Assembly (NCBI GenBank): GCA_016868955.1
Contig: VGFF01000100.1
Span: 1 to 7,360 of the forward strand
Length of the DNA stretch: 7,360 nucleotides
Direction of reading: 5' to 3'
DNA from: Armatimonadota bacterium
Lineage (GTDB): Bacteria; Sysuimicrobiota; Sysuimicrobiia; Sysuimicrobiales; VGFF01
Shown: one piece after another, positions 1 through 7,069 of the stretch
Position numbering within the stretch: the stretch's first letter is position 1
Layout of the letters: each line of letters starts with the position of its first letter
Made by a program: the position numbers and the translations under genes
The notes under the pieces: model-generated
Told to the model about the DNA's origin: nothing
Seen by the model: only the letters and a program-made list of their open reading frames with translations
The model's database searches: none

Positions 1-297
1 GTAGCGCAGCGCGATGTTGTGCGCAGCGCACCAGTCGCCAAACGCTTGCGATCTAAGCTCTGGTCCATTGTCGATGCGAAACGCTCCCGGCAGCCCTCGT
101 TCATCGCGCAGCTGCTCCAAGACCCGAATCAGACGTCCCGAAGTCAGGGAAGTGTCCAGCTCGATCGCCAGCACCTCGCGGTTGTTCTCGTCGATGATGG
201 TCAGGATCCGAAAAGATCTTCCCGTAAACAGCGCGTCCTGCATGAAATCCAGCGCCCAGATCTCGTTGGGTCTCCCCGGTGCTTCTAGAGCCTGACA
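1..297 (-). pseudogene. IS3-family transposase (OrfB, DDE integrase core), 5'-truncated fragment
   Basis: The minus-strand frame from about 297 down to the left edge reads as the start of an IS3-type rve integrase core. It has a WALDF block with the first catalytic Asp at 247-249, then a TIIDENNRE block, then IDNGPE with the second Asp at 70-72. The two Asp are 59 residues apart, normal for IS3 transposases. The catalytic Glu would lie beyond position 1. The N-terminal part expected in OrfB (the HTH_21-like region of about 100 residues) is missing. The frame stays open upstream to a TGA at 439-441, but it has no ATG before 243 and no recognisable domain there. I therefore read it as a remnant cut on its 5' side, although the left edge of the window hides the other end. 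No terminal inverted repeat was identified. The family call is secure; the exact breakpoint is approximate. Confidence 0.82.
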
Positions 298-412
298 AGG
301 GCAGCTACTTACTTGTCGCTCCTCCGAGGGGCTGTCTGGGCGCGCCGGACGGGCTGAAGCGTAGGTAAGAAACTTGCGGAAACGAGTGCTCCAATCCGAC
401 GCGCTCAACCAA
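298..412. other. Intergenic spacer between IS remnant and ferredoxin
   Basis: This stretch holds no gene that I can support. It should contain the ferredoxin promoter and the IS breakpoint, but I see no convincing -35/-10 pair and no IS end. Short open frames on the minus strand here show no family resemblance. Confidence 0.5.
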
Positions 413-419
413 AAGGAGG
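413..419 (+). promoter_or_regulatory. Ribosome binding site of ferredoxin
   Basis: A full AAGGAGG lies 9 nt upstream of the ATG at 429. It fixes this start and rejects the longer overlapping plus-strand frame that begins at 374. Confidence 0.85.
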
Positions 420-428
420 CACCACGGA

Positions 429-770
<342 letters not shown>

Positions 771-1617
771 CTCAGCACCGACGCCATGATCATCACGCCC
801 GGGTAGACCGCCAGCGTCGGTTTCGTCCACACGAGCTGCTGCGCGCCCGACAGCATGTTGCCCCACGTCGGCGTCGGCGGCTTCACGCCCAGCCCCAAGT
901 ACGACAGCGACGACTCGGTGAGGATCGCGTACGCGATGCCAAGCGTCGCCGCGACGATCACCGACGGGAACGCCTGCGGCACGACGTGCTTGAACAGCAT
1001 CCTCGCGTCCGATCCGCCGAGCGCGCGCGCGGCGAGCACGAATTCCTGCGGTATAGTCCGCAGCACTTCCGACCGGATGATGCGCGCGACGACCATCCAC
1101 CCCGTCAGCCCGACGACGAAGATGACGTTCACGAGGCTGGACCCGAGCGCGGCGACGACGAGCAAGGCCAGAAAGAACGTGGGGATCGTGAGCATGCCGT
1201 CGGTCACTCGCATGAGCACGGCGTCGGTGCGCCCTCCGTAGAACCCGGCGAGCGCGCCGACGACGCTGCCGAGCGTCACGGCCACGAACATCGCCGAGAG
1301 CCCCACGGACAGCGACACGCGCGCGCCAAAGATCAGCCGCGACAAGACGTCTCGCCCGCTGTCGTCGGTCCCCAACGGATGCCGCGCCGATGGATTCTGA
1401 AACTGGTTCAGCAGATCCAAGAACTCGGGGTCGTGCGGCGCGAGCACGGGCGCGACGAGCGCGACGACGTGGATCGTCACCAGGAACAGCATGGCGCCGA
1501 TGGCGAGGCGGTTCTTCTTGAACCGCCGCCACGCCAGCGCCCACCGGCACTCGGCGCGCGGCGCGCGCGGCGCGGCGGCGGCTGGCGGGGCGGGGGACGT
1601 CGCGGGCGCGGCCATCG

Positions 1618-2565
1618 CTAGCTCAGGGAAATCCGCGGATCGAGCGCGACGTACGCCAGATCGGCGACGAGGTTGCTGATGACGACGAGGATGGCCGTGG
1701 TCATGGTGATGCCCATGATGACGGGGTAGTCGCGCGTCATCGCCGAGTCGATGGCGAGGCGACCCAGTCCCGGCCAGGCGAAGATCGTCTCGGTGACCAC
1801 GGCACCCGACAGCAGCCGCGGCGTGATGACGCCGAGCACGGTGACGACGGGAATGAGCGCGTTGCGCAGGGCGTGCGCGAACAGCACCCGCCGTGGCGCG
1901 ATGCCCTTAGCGCGCGCGGTGCGGATGTAGTCTTGCTCGATGACTTCCACCATGCTCGACCGCGAGTACCGCATCAATTGCGCGAGCGGGAAGGTGCACA
2001 AGACGATCGCCGGCATGATCAAGTGCCGTAGGCGATCGCCGAACGTCGGGACCACGCCGGCCGGGGTCATGCCCGCCGACGGCAGCCATCCCAGCGTCAC
2101 GGAACACACGACGATCATCATGATACCGAGCCAGAAGTTCGGGATCGACACGCCGAAGAACGCGGTCAGCGTCGCGATGTAGTCGAACAGCGAATACCGC
2201 CGCACGGCCGAGATCATGCCGAGCGGCACGGCGAGCAGCAGCGACACCACAAGCGCCGTGCCCGCGAGCAGCAGCGTGTTTGGGGTGCGGTTTTGGATGA
2301 GCGTCGTGACGGGCGTCTGGTGCTGGTATGACTTGCCGAAATTGCCGACAACCGCGCGCGTGATCCACTTCCAATACTGCACGGGAAGCGGATCGACCAG
2401 CCCCAAGTCGCGCGCGATCGCTTGCGCGGTCTCGGGGTCGACGTCGGGGTTGTTGAGGATCGCCGGCCCGCCGGGCGTCGCGCGCACGATCACGAACACG
2501 ATCGCGCTGACGATGAACAGCAAGACGACGCTCTGCCCGATCCTCCGCAGCAGGTAGGCGGTCAT
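1618..2565 (-). CDS. ABC transporter permease, DppB/OppB type (peptide/nickel family)
   Basis: Inner-membrane partner (315 aa) of the adjacent DppC-type permease. It begins MTAYLLRRIGQ, the usual DppB start, with a first helix at about 11-28 followed by the RATPGGP motif. A periplasmic region (about 30-95) contains the GNFGKSY motif. Further helices lie at about 98-120 and 130-155. The EAA coupling loop is at 212-238 (DYIRTARAKG ... ALIP), and ETIFAWPGLGRL (259-270) is another family hallmark. The protein looks full length and intact. It starts 21 nt after the enolase-superfamily gene and ends 2 nt before the DppC-type gene. No strong Shine-Dalgarno sequence precedes it, so translation may depend on coupling to the upstream gene. 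Substrate is unknown. Confidence 0.95.
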   Translation of the reverse strand: MTAYLLRRIGQSVVLLFIVSAIVFVIVRATPGGPAILNNPDVDPETAQAIARDLGLVDPLPVQYWKWITRAVVGNFGKSYQHQTPVTTLIQNRTPNTLLLAGTALVVSLLLAVPLGMISAVRRYSLFDYIATLTAFFGVSIPNFWLGIMMIVVCSVTLGWLPSAGMTPAGVVPTFGDRLRHLIMPAIVLCTFPLAQLMRYSRSSMVEVIEQDYIRTARAKGIAPRRVLFAHALRNALIPVVTVLGVITPRLLSGAVVTETIFAWPGLGRLAIDSAMTRDYPVIMGITMTTAILVVISNLVADLAYVALDPRISLS

Positions 2566-2586
2566 GGCCGGCGGAAGCGGCGCGGG

Positions 2587-3744
2587 CTAGCGCGCCGGGA
2601 CCGTCTCCTTCTTCTCTATCTCGACGATGCTGTCGACGCCGAGTCCGGGAACGTCGCCGGGCACCATCTGCTCGCCCTCGAGCCGCACGCTCGTCACGGC
2701 CATCTCCGCTTGCGTTGCGAACGCGGTCAGCTCGCAAGCGTGCTCAGCGATCGGCAGCGCCACGGCCAGGTGCAGCCCGGCGGCGCAGCCGATCTGCGTC
2801 TCGAACGGGCTGATGACGATGCAGCCGATGCCGGCGGCGGCGCCGATGTTCGCGATCTGCCGCGCCCGCGCCATGCCGCCGGTCTTGATCAGCTTGATCG
2901 CGAACAGGTCCGCGGCCTGCGCCGCGATGAGGTTCATCGCGTCGCGCGGCGTGTGCACGGACTCGTCGACGAGGATGCGCATGCCCGTCGACCGGCGCAC
3001 GTGCGCCAGCCCGGCCAAGTCGTCCTGCGCGACGGGCTGCTCCATGTAGTCGAGCCGGCAATCCTCGAGCGCGCGCAAGACGCGGATCGCCGTTGGCGCG
3101 TCGTAGCCCTGGTTCGCATCGATGCGGATGCGCACGTCCATCCCGACGGCCGCTCGCACGGCGCGCACGCGCTCGACGTCGGTGCTCCAGTTCTTGCCGA
3201 CCTTCATCTTCAGCGTGTTGAACCCGGCGCGCACGAACCCGGCGCAGCGCTCGACGATGACGTCGATCGCGTCGATGCCGACCGCGCAAGCGAGCGCGAT
3301 GGACGGGCGGCGCGCGCCGCCGAGCAGCGTGGAGACGGGCACGCCGAGCGTCTTGCCGGCGAGGTCGTGCAGCGCCACGTCGATCGCCGCTTTCGCTGAC
3401 CGGTTCTCCGGCAGCGCCTCGTCCATCTCGGCCATGATCGCGTCGATGCGCGTGGCGTCCTTGCCGATCAGCGCCGGCAAGTACACCTCTTCGAGGATGC
3501 GCTGGATGCCGGGCACGGTCTCGCCGGTGAACATCGGCAGGGGAGAGGCCTCGCCCAATCCGACGAGGCCGTCCGGACCGCCGATCTCGAGGATGACGTG
3601 CGGCCGCGTCGGCTCCGCCTCTCCGTACGACGTGTTGAGGAGGCTGGACGCCGCGCGCTCGATGAGCGTCGTTCGCGTCCAGGCGATCGGCGCGCGCGCG
3701 CCTTCCGTGGGCTTGCCGGCGCCGCCGCGCCTACCCGGGCTCAT
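2587..3744 (-). CDS. Enolase-superfamily protein, muconate lactonizing enzyme/dipeptide epimerase-like
   Basis: Probable cytoplasmic Mg-dependent enzyme (385 aa) that abstracts a proton alpha to a carboxylate, then epimerises, cycloisomerises or eliminates. The N-terminal capping domain covers about 20-140 and the TIM barrel about 145-370. Seen: the KMK catalytic motif at Lys179/Lys181; metal ligands Asp209 (RIDANQG), Glu235 (YMEQP) and Asp260 (LVDES); and a KLIKTGG motif with Lys284 as the likely opposite-face base. This two-lysine layout is that of the MLE subgroup, which includes dipeptide epimerases, N-succinylamino acid racemases and muconate cycloisomerases. SPFETQIG near the C-terminus replaces the usual MLE-type loop, and I see no C-terminal DxD signature of known Ala-Glu epimerases, so substrate is open. 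The ATG at 3744 overlaps the peptidase stop as ATGA, which supports this start. The frame stays open farther upstream, but only as a shadow of the peptidase gene. Confidence 0.9.
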   Translation of the reverse strand: MSPGRRGGAGKPTEGARAPIAWTRTTLIERAASSLLNTSYGEAEPTRPHVILEIGGPDGLVGLGEASPLPMFTGETVPGIQRILEEVYLPALIGKDATRIDAIMAEMDEALPENRSAKAAIDVALHDLAGKTLGVPVSTLLGGARRPSIALACAVGIDAIDVIVERCAGFVRAGFNTLKMKVGKNWSTDVERVRAVRAAVGMDVRIRIDANQGYDAPTAIRVLRALEDCRLDYMEQPVAQDDLAGLAHVRRSTGMRILVDESVHTPRDAMNLIAAQAADLFAIKLIKTGGMARARQIANIGAAAGIGCIVISPFETQIGCAAGLHLAVALPIAEHACELTAFATQAEMAVTSVRLEGEQMVPGDVPGLGVDSIVEIEKKETVPAR

Positions 3745-5531
3745 TCGACCTGGGCGAGGACGGCTTCGACCGTCTCCGTCGCCGTCTCCACCGCGTCGGC
3801 GACGCGGTTGCGCTCGCGCACCAGCCGCGTGCGCAGGAACCCGTACTCGTCGGAATCTTGGGCCAGCGACGCGAGCTTCTTCGCGCCCGCCAATCCGGGC
3901 AGCATCGGCGCTTGCAGCGCCGGGTCGTGCTCGTACGGGCCCTGCACCGTGTACAGCACCGGGTTGACGATGCGCGACAGCCGCATCAAGCCGCGGTTGA
4001 GCGCGGCGACGCGCTGCGCGGTCTTGCCGCGCGCCTTCTTGCCCTCCAGCGACGCCGCCATCCCCGCGCGCACGCCCTCGAGCTTCGCCGCGACCGCGCC
4101 GAGCTTGTCGACCTTCGCGACGACGTCCGCGAGCTGGATCGGTCCATCCAATTCCTTGAGCAGGCCGCGGAAGTCCGACGCCGCGACGGTGAAGTTGAAC
4201 GGCAGCACCGCCGGCGTCACGACGCGCGAGGTGATCGTCAGGTACAGCTGCGCGTCCTTGGCGAGGATCTCCGGATCGGCCTTGTCGAGCGTGTCGGCCG
4301 GCGTGTGCCACCACCAGCCGGCGCCGCAGCCGCCGACCGTCGCGCGGTCGGGGTGGTCGAGCGGCAGCATGCGGAACGCGCCGAACGACGGCAGGCCCAC
4401 GCCCCAGAACGATTGGTCGCCGGCCTTGAACGGGCGGCGGATGTTCGCTTCCTGTCCCGTCACTTCCGGGACCGTGCGCCGCATGAGGTCCTCGACCTCG
4501 GCCATGTTGTAGCGGCAGTCGAAGATGGCCGTGTCGCGCACGCCCGGCGAGTCGATGTTCAAGTATCCGAGCGCGCGCCGGCGCAGGTCGTCGAACGCGT
4601 TGTCGGCGTACCACGTCGATCCGGAGTAGCGGCCGTGCGAGTGGCCCGGCCACCAGGCGATGCGCACGCCGCGCGCAAGGCCCTTGCGGTTCTTGTTCAG
4701 CACGCGCGCCATCTCGATGAGGCACGCGTCGCCGGTCGCGTTGTCGGTGACGCCCTCGTACCACGAGTCGATGTGCGCGCCGACGAGCAGGAACTCCGGA
4801 TCGGCGCCGGGGATGTCGGCGACCGCGAGCGGCAGGGTGCGCCAGCCCGTCTCGGCGTGCGCGTGGATGCGCACGCGCACCGGTCCGGACTGCATCCGCT
4901 GGCGCAATCGCTCGCCGTCGGCGCGCTTAATCGACAGCGCCGGGATCTTCGGCAGCCGCGCGATCGACTCCGGCGTCGGCGTGCCCCAGATGCTCGTGAC
5001 GATCATCTCGTGGATGGCGTCCTCGCCGGACGGCCACATGTGGATGTAGGCGATCGCGCCCGCTTCGTAGGCGCGCTTCACGCCGTCGGGGCCGCCGGCC
5101 GTTCCGACCACGATCTTGCCGCGCGCGTCGACGCCCTCAAAGTCGCGCTCCTCGCCCGTGCGCGCGAAGATCATCTTGCTCTTGTCGACTTCCAGCGAGC
5201 CCGCGAAGACGAGCTCGCCCTCGAGCCCTTGCGGCGGCGTGTTCGCGCCGAACGACCGCGGGCGGCACGGGATCGCTTCCGGCGACGGCGACAGCACCTG
5301 CAGCTTCGCGTCGCGCGGCAGGCTGACGAAGCTGCGGAACTCGTGCACCTTCACGTCGATGCCTTGCGTGCCGAGGTGATCGGCGATGTAGTCGACGGCC
5401 TTGCGCTCGTCGGGGCCGCCCGTCTCGCGGAACCACTTTGAGAACTTCTTCAAGTCGCCGGCGAGACGGCGCGCCGACACCGCCCCGCGCAGTTTCTCCT
5501 CGAAGCTCGCGGCTTTCTTGACTTCCACCAT
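3741..5531 (-). CDS. M28-family metallopeptidase-like protein with PA insert
   Basis: Large (596 aa) M28 (aminopeptidase Y-like) zinc-peptidase-fold protein, apparently cytoplasmic because the charged N-terminus has no signal peptide. An N-terminal M28 segment (about 12-100) is followed by a protease-associated insert (about 103-225), the catalytic core (about 230-420) and a long helical C-terminal extension (about 420-596). Putative metal ligands are His253 and Asp255 (GAHIDSW), bridging Asp263 (TDNATG), Asp327 (NIDSPG) and His409 (WHTPADT). The Glu-Glu pair that in M28 enzymes supplies the general base and a zinc ligand is not present. The matching place reads WWPGHSHGRYSGS (293-305). Similar HSHGRY sequences are, as far as I recall, found in other bacterial M28 relatives, so this may be a subfamily trait. 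It could be a peptidase with altered chemistry, an amide hydrolase, or a non-catalytic protein. It lies between the AroM-like and enolase-like genes. Confidence 0.92.
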   Translation of the reverse strand: MVEVKKAASFEEKLRGAVSARRLAGDLKKFSKWFRETGGPDERKAVDYIADHLGTQGIDVKVHEFRSFVSLPRDAKLQVLSPSPEAIPCRPRSFGANTPPQGLEGELVFAGSLEVDKSKMIFARTGEERDFEGVDARGKIVVGTAGGPDGVKRAYEAGAIAYIHMWPSGEDAIHEMIVTSIWGTPTPESIARLPKIPALSIKRADGERLRQRMQSGPVRVRIHAHAETGWRTLPLAVADIPGADPEFLLVGAHIDSWYEGVTDNATGDACLIEMARVLNKNRKGLARGVRIAWWPGHSHGRYSGSTWYADNAFDDLRRRALGYLNIDSPGVRDTAIFDCRYNMAEVEDLMRRTVPEVTGQEANIRRPFKAGDQSFWGVGLPSFGAFRMLPLDHPDRATVGGCGAGWWWHTPADTLDKADPEILAKDAQLYLTITSRVVTPAVLPFNFTVAASDFRGLLKELDGPIQLADVVAKVDKLGAVAAKLEGVRAGMAASLEGKKARGKTAQRVAALNRGLMRLSRIVNPVLYTVQGPYEHDPALQAPMLPGLAGAKKLASLAQDSDEYGFLRTRLVRERNRVADAVETATETVEAVLAQVE

Positions 5532-5540
5532 GGGGACGTT

Positions 5541-5546
5541 CCTCCT
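5541..5546 (-). promoter_or_regulatory. Ribosome binding site of the M28 gene
   Basis: AGGAGG on the minus strand, 9 nt before the ATG at 5531. It confirms this start, and shows that the gene can be translated independently despite its closeness to the AroM-like gene. Confidence 0.8.
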
Positions 5547-5594
5547 AGGGTGCGGCTGCCTGGTCGATTCCGGTTCCGGGCCACGCGGCGTGCG

Positions 5595-6293
5595 CTACGA
5601 GACGGTCACCTTGCCGGCGGCCAGGAACTCGTCGATGATGCGCGCCAGGATCGTGCGCGCGAGGATCACCGGCTTGCCCGTCACCTCTTGCACGACGCCG
5701 CGCATCGCTTCGTCCATACCGACGCACGTCATCCAGACCAAGTCGACGCCCGCGTCGCGCAGCGTCTCGGCGGCGGTGCGCACGTCGCGCAGCCGCTGCG
5801 CGCCCGTGTACGGCGAGGCGGCCGTGACAATCGCGTCGATGCCGCGGTCGGCGAACTGCTTCTTCGCCGCGTCGAGCTGCCCGGCCGACGGCTTGATGAC
5901 GCCGATCTTCCAGCCCGTTGCCAGCGCCGAGATGATCGACGGGAACACACGCCCGGGGTTGACGATCAGCGTCGGCGACTTCAGCGCCGTCCAGTCGGCG
6001 CCGCAGAGGATGACGATGAGGCTCGCGTCCGCGGCCACGGCGTCGTTTACCAGCGACTGCACGCGCGGCAGGATCTTCTTGTGCGACAGCGTCGTGCTCG
6101 TGCCGTCGCGCAGCAGGGCCACGATCGGCGTCTCGCCGGGATCCGGCGCGAGATCGGCCATCGCTTCGCGGCTCAGGCCGTCGAGGACGCCGCCCTGCCA
6201 GATCGGCACCTTGCGCGTGAAAACCTCTTCCATATAAGGGACGAGATCGTCGCGCGGGGACTGGCCGACGGTGATCATGGCGAGCGGTCTCAT
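5595..6293 (-). CDS. AroM family protein (Asp/Glu racemase superfamily)
   Basis: Cytoplasmic protein of 232 residues, about the length of E. coli AroM (roughly 225). Family signs are the N-terminal LAMITVGQSPRDDL (4-17), the central LLRDGTSTTLS (60-70) and KILPR (73-77), and two cysteines in ILCGADW (Cys97) and MTCVGMDE (Cys180). They sit where the paired catalytic Cys of Asp/Glu racemase, hydantoin racemase and maleate isomerase folds are found. The reaction of AroM proteins is not established. The cysteine pair and the neighbouring peptidase and epimerase-like genes suggest a racemase- or isomerase-type step, which is inference. It is the first gene of the minus-strand run after the spacer, so the operon promoter probably lies just upstream. 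The ATG at 6293 is chosen because AAGGAGG stands directly before it. The downstream M28 gene follows after 63 nt. Confidence 0.9.
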   Translation of the reverse strand: MRPLAMITVGQSPRDDLVPYMEEVFTRKVPIWQGGVLDGLSREAMADLAPDPGETPIVALLRDGTSTTLSHKKILPRVQSLVNDAVAADASLIVILCGADWTALKSPTLIVNPGRVFPSIISALATGWKIGVIKPSAGQLDAAKKQFADRGIDAIVTAASPYTGAQRLRDVRTAAETLRDAGVDLVWMTCVGMDEAMRGVVQEVTGKPVILARTILARIIDEFLAAGKVTVS

Positions 6294-6297
6294 GGGC

Positions 6298-6304
6298 CCT
6301 CCTT
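6298..6304 (-). promoter_or_regulatory. Ribosome binding site of the AroM-family gene
   Basis: AAGGAGG on the minus strand, 4 nt before the ATG at 6293. It is close but usable, and it decides this start over the internal Met6. Confidence 0.75.
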
Positions 6305-6316
6305 GGGTGGATCCAG

Positions 6317-6327
6317 ACGTAGTACGT
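6317..6327. promoter_or_regulatory. Palindrome upstream of the AroM-family gene, possible operator
   Basis: ACGTAGTACGT has two 5-bp arms around a central base. It is loosely continued outward by GGATCCA on the left and GGATTC on the right. Its centre lies 29 nt before the AroM-family ATG, a position suited to a repressor site or a leader element. Function is inferred only from position and symmetry. Confidence 0.3.
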
Positions 6328-6419
6328 GGATTCGATGCGAGATCGGATGCGCCCTCCGAGGGAAATGCGGGCCGTTCGCCGCCGTCGTGACACCTCCAGA
6401 GGTTTGCGAAGGTCCAGAA

Positions 6420-6437
6420 ACGAGACTCGCGTCTCGT
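6420..6437. repeat. Inverted repeat, 7-bp arms with 4-nt loop
   Basis: ACGAGAC-TCGC-GTCTCGT is a perfect dyad. No T-run follows on either strand, so it is a poor terminator. Lying about 95 nt upstream of the DUF4258-DUF2283 start, it is more likely an operator or a hairpin in a leader. Confidence 0.45.
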
Positions 6438-6475
6438 GCGCTTAGCCCGAACAGCTGTACGGCTTTTCGATTTCA

Positions 6476-6487
6476 GATGGCGCCATC
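6476..6487. repeat. Perfect 12-bp palindrome upstream of DUF4258-DUF2283 gene
   Basis: GATGGCGCCATC is self-complementary with no spacer. It ends 42 nt before the preferred ATG at 6530 and 3 nt before an alternative ATG at 6491. This is where autoregulated toxin-antitoxin units often carry an operator. Binding is not shown by sequence alone. Confidence 0.4.
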
Positions 6488-6529
6488 GTCATGTGGCCCA
6501 ATTCTCGATCAGCCCTCGTTCTTAGCAAC

Positions 6530-7045
6530 ATGACGCAAGATCGAGACGCGAAGGCGCGTGCAATCGAGTACAGTGCTCACGCAAGGGACCAGATGGAGCA
6601 AAGAGGGATCTCCCAAAACGAACTTGGGGACGCGGTGCGTAATCCAACCGTACTCGAATCCGCGGGCACCAGAACATGGATCGCGTTCAAAAGACAAGAC
6701 TGCCGGGTCGTGGCGGTTGTGTATGATAGTGAAACTGATACGACCGTTCTGAAGATCGTAACCGCGTGTTGGCGGGTGAGTTCGATGACTGAGATCGGTC
6801 TGAAGTACGACGCCGAGTCGGATTGCATCTACGTGAGGATTGCGCCCGGCAACGTGGCCCGGAGAAAGAAGCTCAGCGCTCACGTACTGGTGGATTTCGG
6901 AACGCTACAGCAAGTGCTCGCGGTGGAAGTGATTCATGCGTCGGAGTCGGGGGTCGATGTCGACGCGCTCATCATGAACGTCAAACTCGCGGTCGAGCGA
7001 AGCATCCAGCCTGCCGTTCCCAACTTGAACCTGGCATCCGCCTGA
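6530..7045 (+). CDS. DUF4258-DUF2283 fusion protein, probable toxin-antitoxin-like unit
   Basis: A single frame of 171 residues (184 if the ATG at 6491 is used) with two small domains that normally come as separate neighbouring genes. Residues 12-82 match DUF4258: YSAHARDQMEQRGIS at the front, a central RTWIAF strand, and VVYDSETDTTVLKIVTACWR at the end. Residues 86-155 match DUF2283: LKYDAESDCIYVRI followed by HVLVDF and AVEVIHASE. The DUF4258/DUF2283 pair is commonly viewed as a toxin (small RelE-like fold) with its antitoxin; that role is inferred, not proven. The link is only VSS, and Met86 (ATG at 6785) has a GGGTGAG element just upstream, so the second domain might also be made alone. 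A TGA one frame over (6777-6779) suggests a one-base change removed the first gene's stop. Neither start candidate has a strong ribosome site. GC is visibly lower than next door. Confidence 0.75.
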   Translation: MTQDRDAKARAIEYSAHARDQMEQRGISQNELGDAVRNPTVLESAGTRTWIAFKRQDCRVVAVVYDSETDTTVLKIVTACWRVSSMTEIGLKYDAESDCIYVRIAPGNVARRKKLSAHVLVDFGTLQQVLAVEVIHASESGVDVDALIMNVKLAVERSIQPAVPNLNLASA

Positions 7046-7069
7046 ACGATCAAGCGGGCGGATCCCCGA
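7046..7069. other. Convergent spacer without clear terminator
   Basis: Only 24 nt separate the ends of the convergent DUF4258-DUF2283 and ABC ATPase genes. A weak CGGG/CCCG stem is present without a U-tract, so I do not call a terminator. Confidence 0.4.

Larger units (their letters stand above)
6294..6529. other. Divergent intergenic spacer rich in inverted repeats
   Basis: This spacer of about 236 nt separates the minus-strand catabolic run from the plus-strand DUF4258-DUF2283 gene. It should hold promoters for both. I found no convincing sigma-70 boxes. It contains at least four dyads: 6317-6327, 6392-6403 (ACCTC-CA-GAGGT), 6420-6437 and 6476-6487. No open frame in it is credible as a gene. 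Confidence 0.55.

Noticed and set aside
1555..1600. GC-only simple-sequence tract at the permease N-terminus
   Set aside because: It is explained by the Ala/Pro/Arg-rich N-terminal tail in a high-GC genome. No regular repeat unit or CRISPR-like structure is present.
2422..3399. A 325-residue plus-strand open frame
   Set aside because: It is antisense to the DppB-type and enolase genes, with Arg/Asp/His-rich composition typical of shadow frames.
2587..4764. A 725-residue minus-strand frame running through the enolase gene and far upstream
   Set aside because: Its first 340 residues are an Arg/Ala-rich shadow of the M28 gene in another frame. The ATGA overlap at 3744 and the domain start give the true 385-residue protein.
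3858..5441. A 527-residue plus-strand open frame
   Set aside because: It is antisense to the M28 gene, has Arg/Ala/Val-rich low-complexity composition and no recognisable domain. It is a by-product of GC-rich third codon positions.
5545..6393. A 282-residue minus-strand frame overlapping the AroM-family gene
   Set aside because: It is in a different frame from the AroM-family gene and rich in Arg/Ala. The AroM frame has clear family motifs and its own ribosome site.
7046..7069. A possible terminator between the convergent genes
   Set aside because: The stem is only 4 bp and no T-run follows on either strand.
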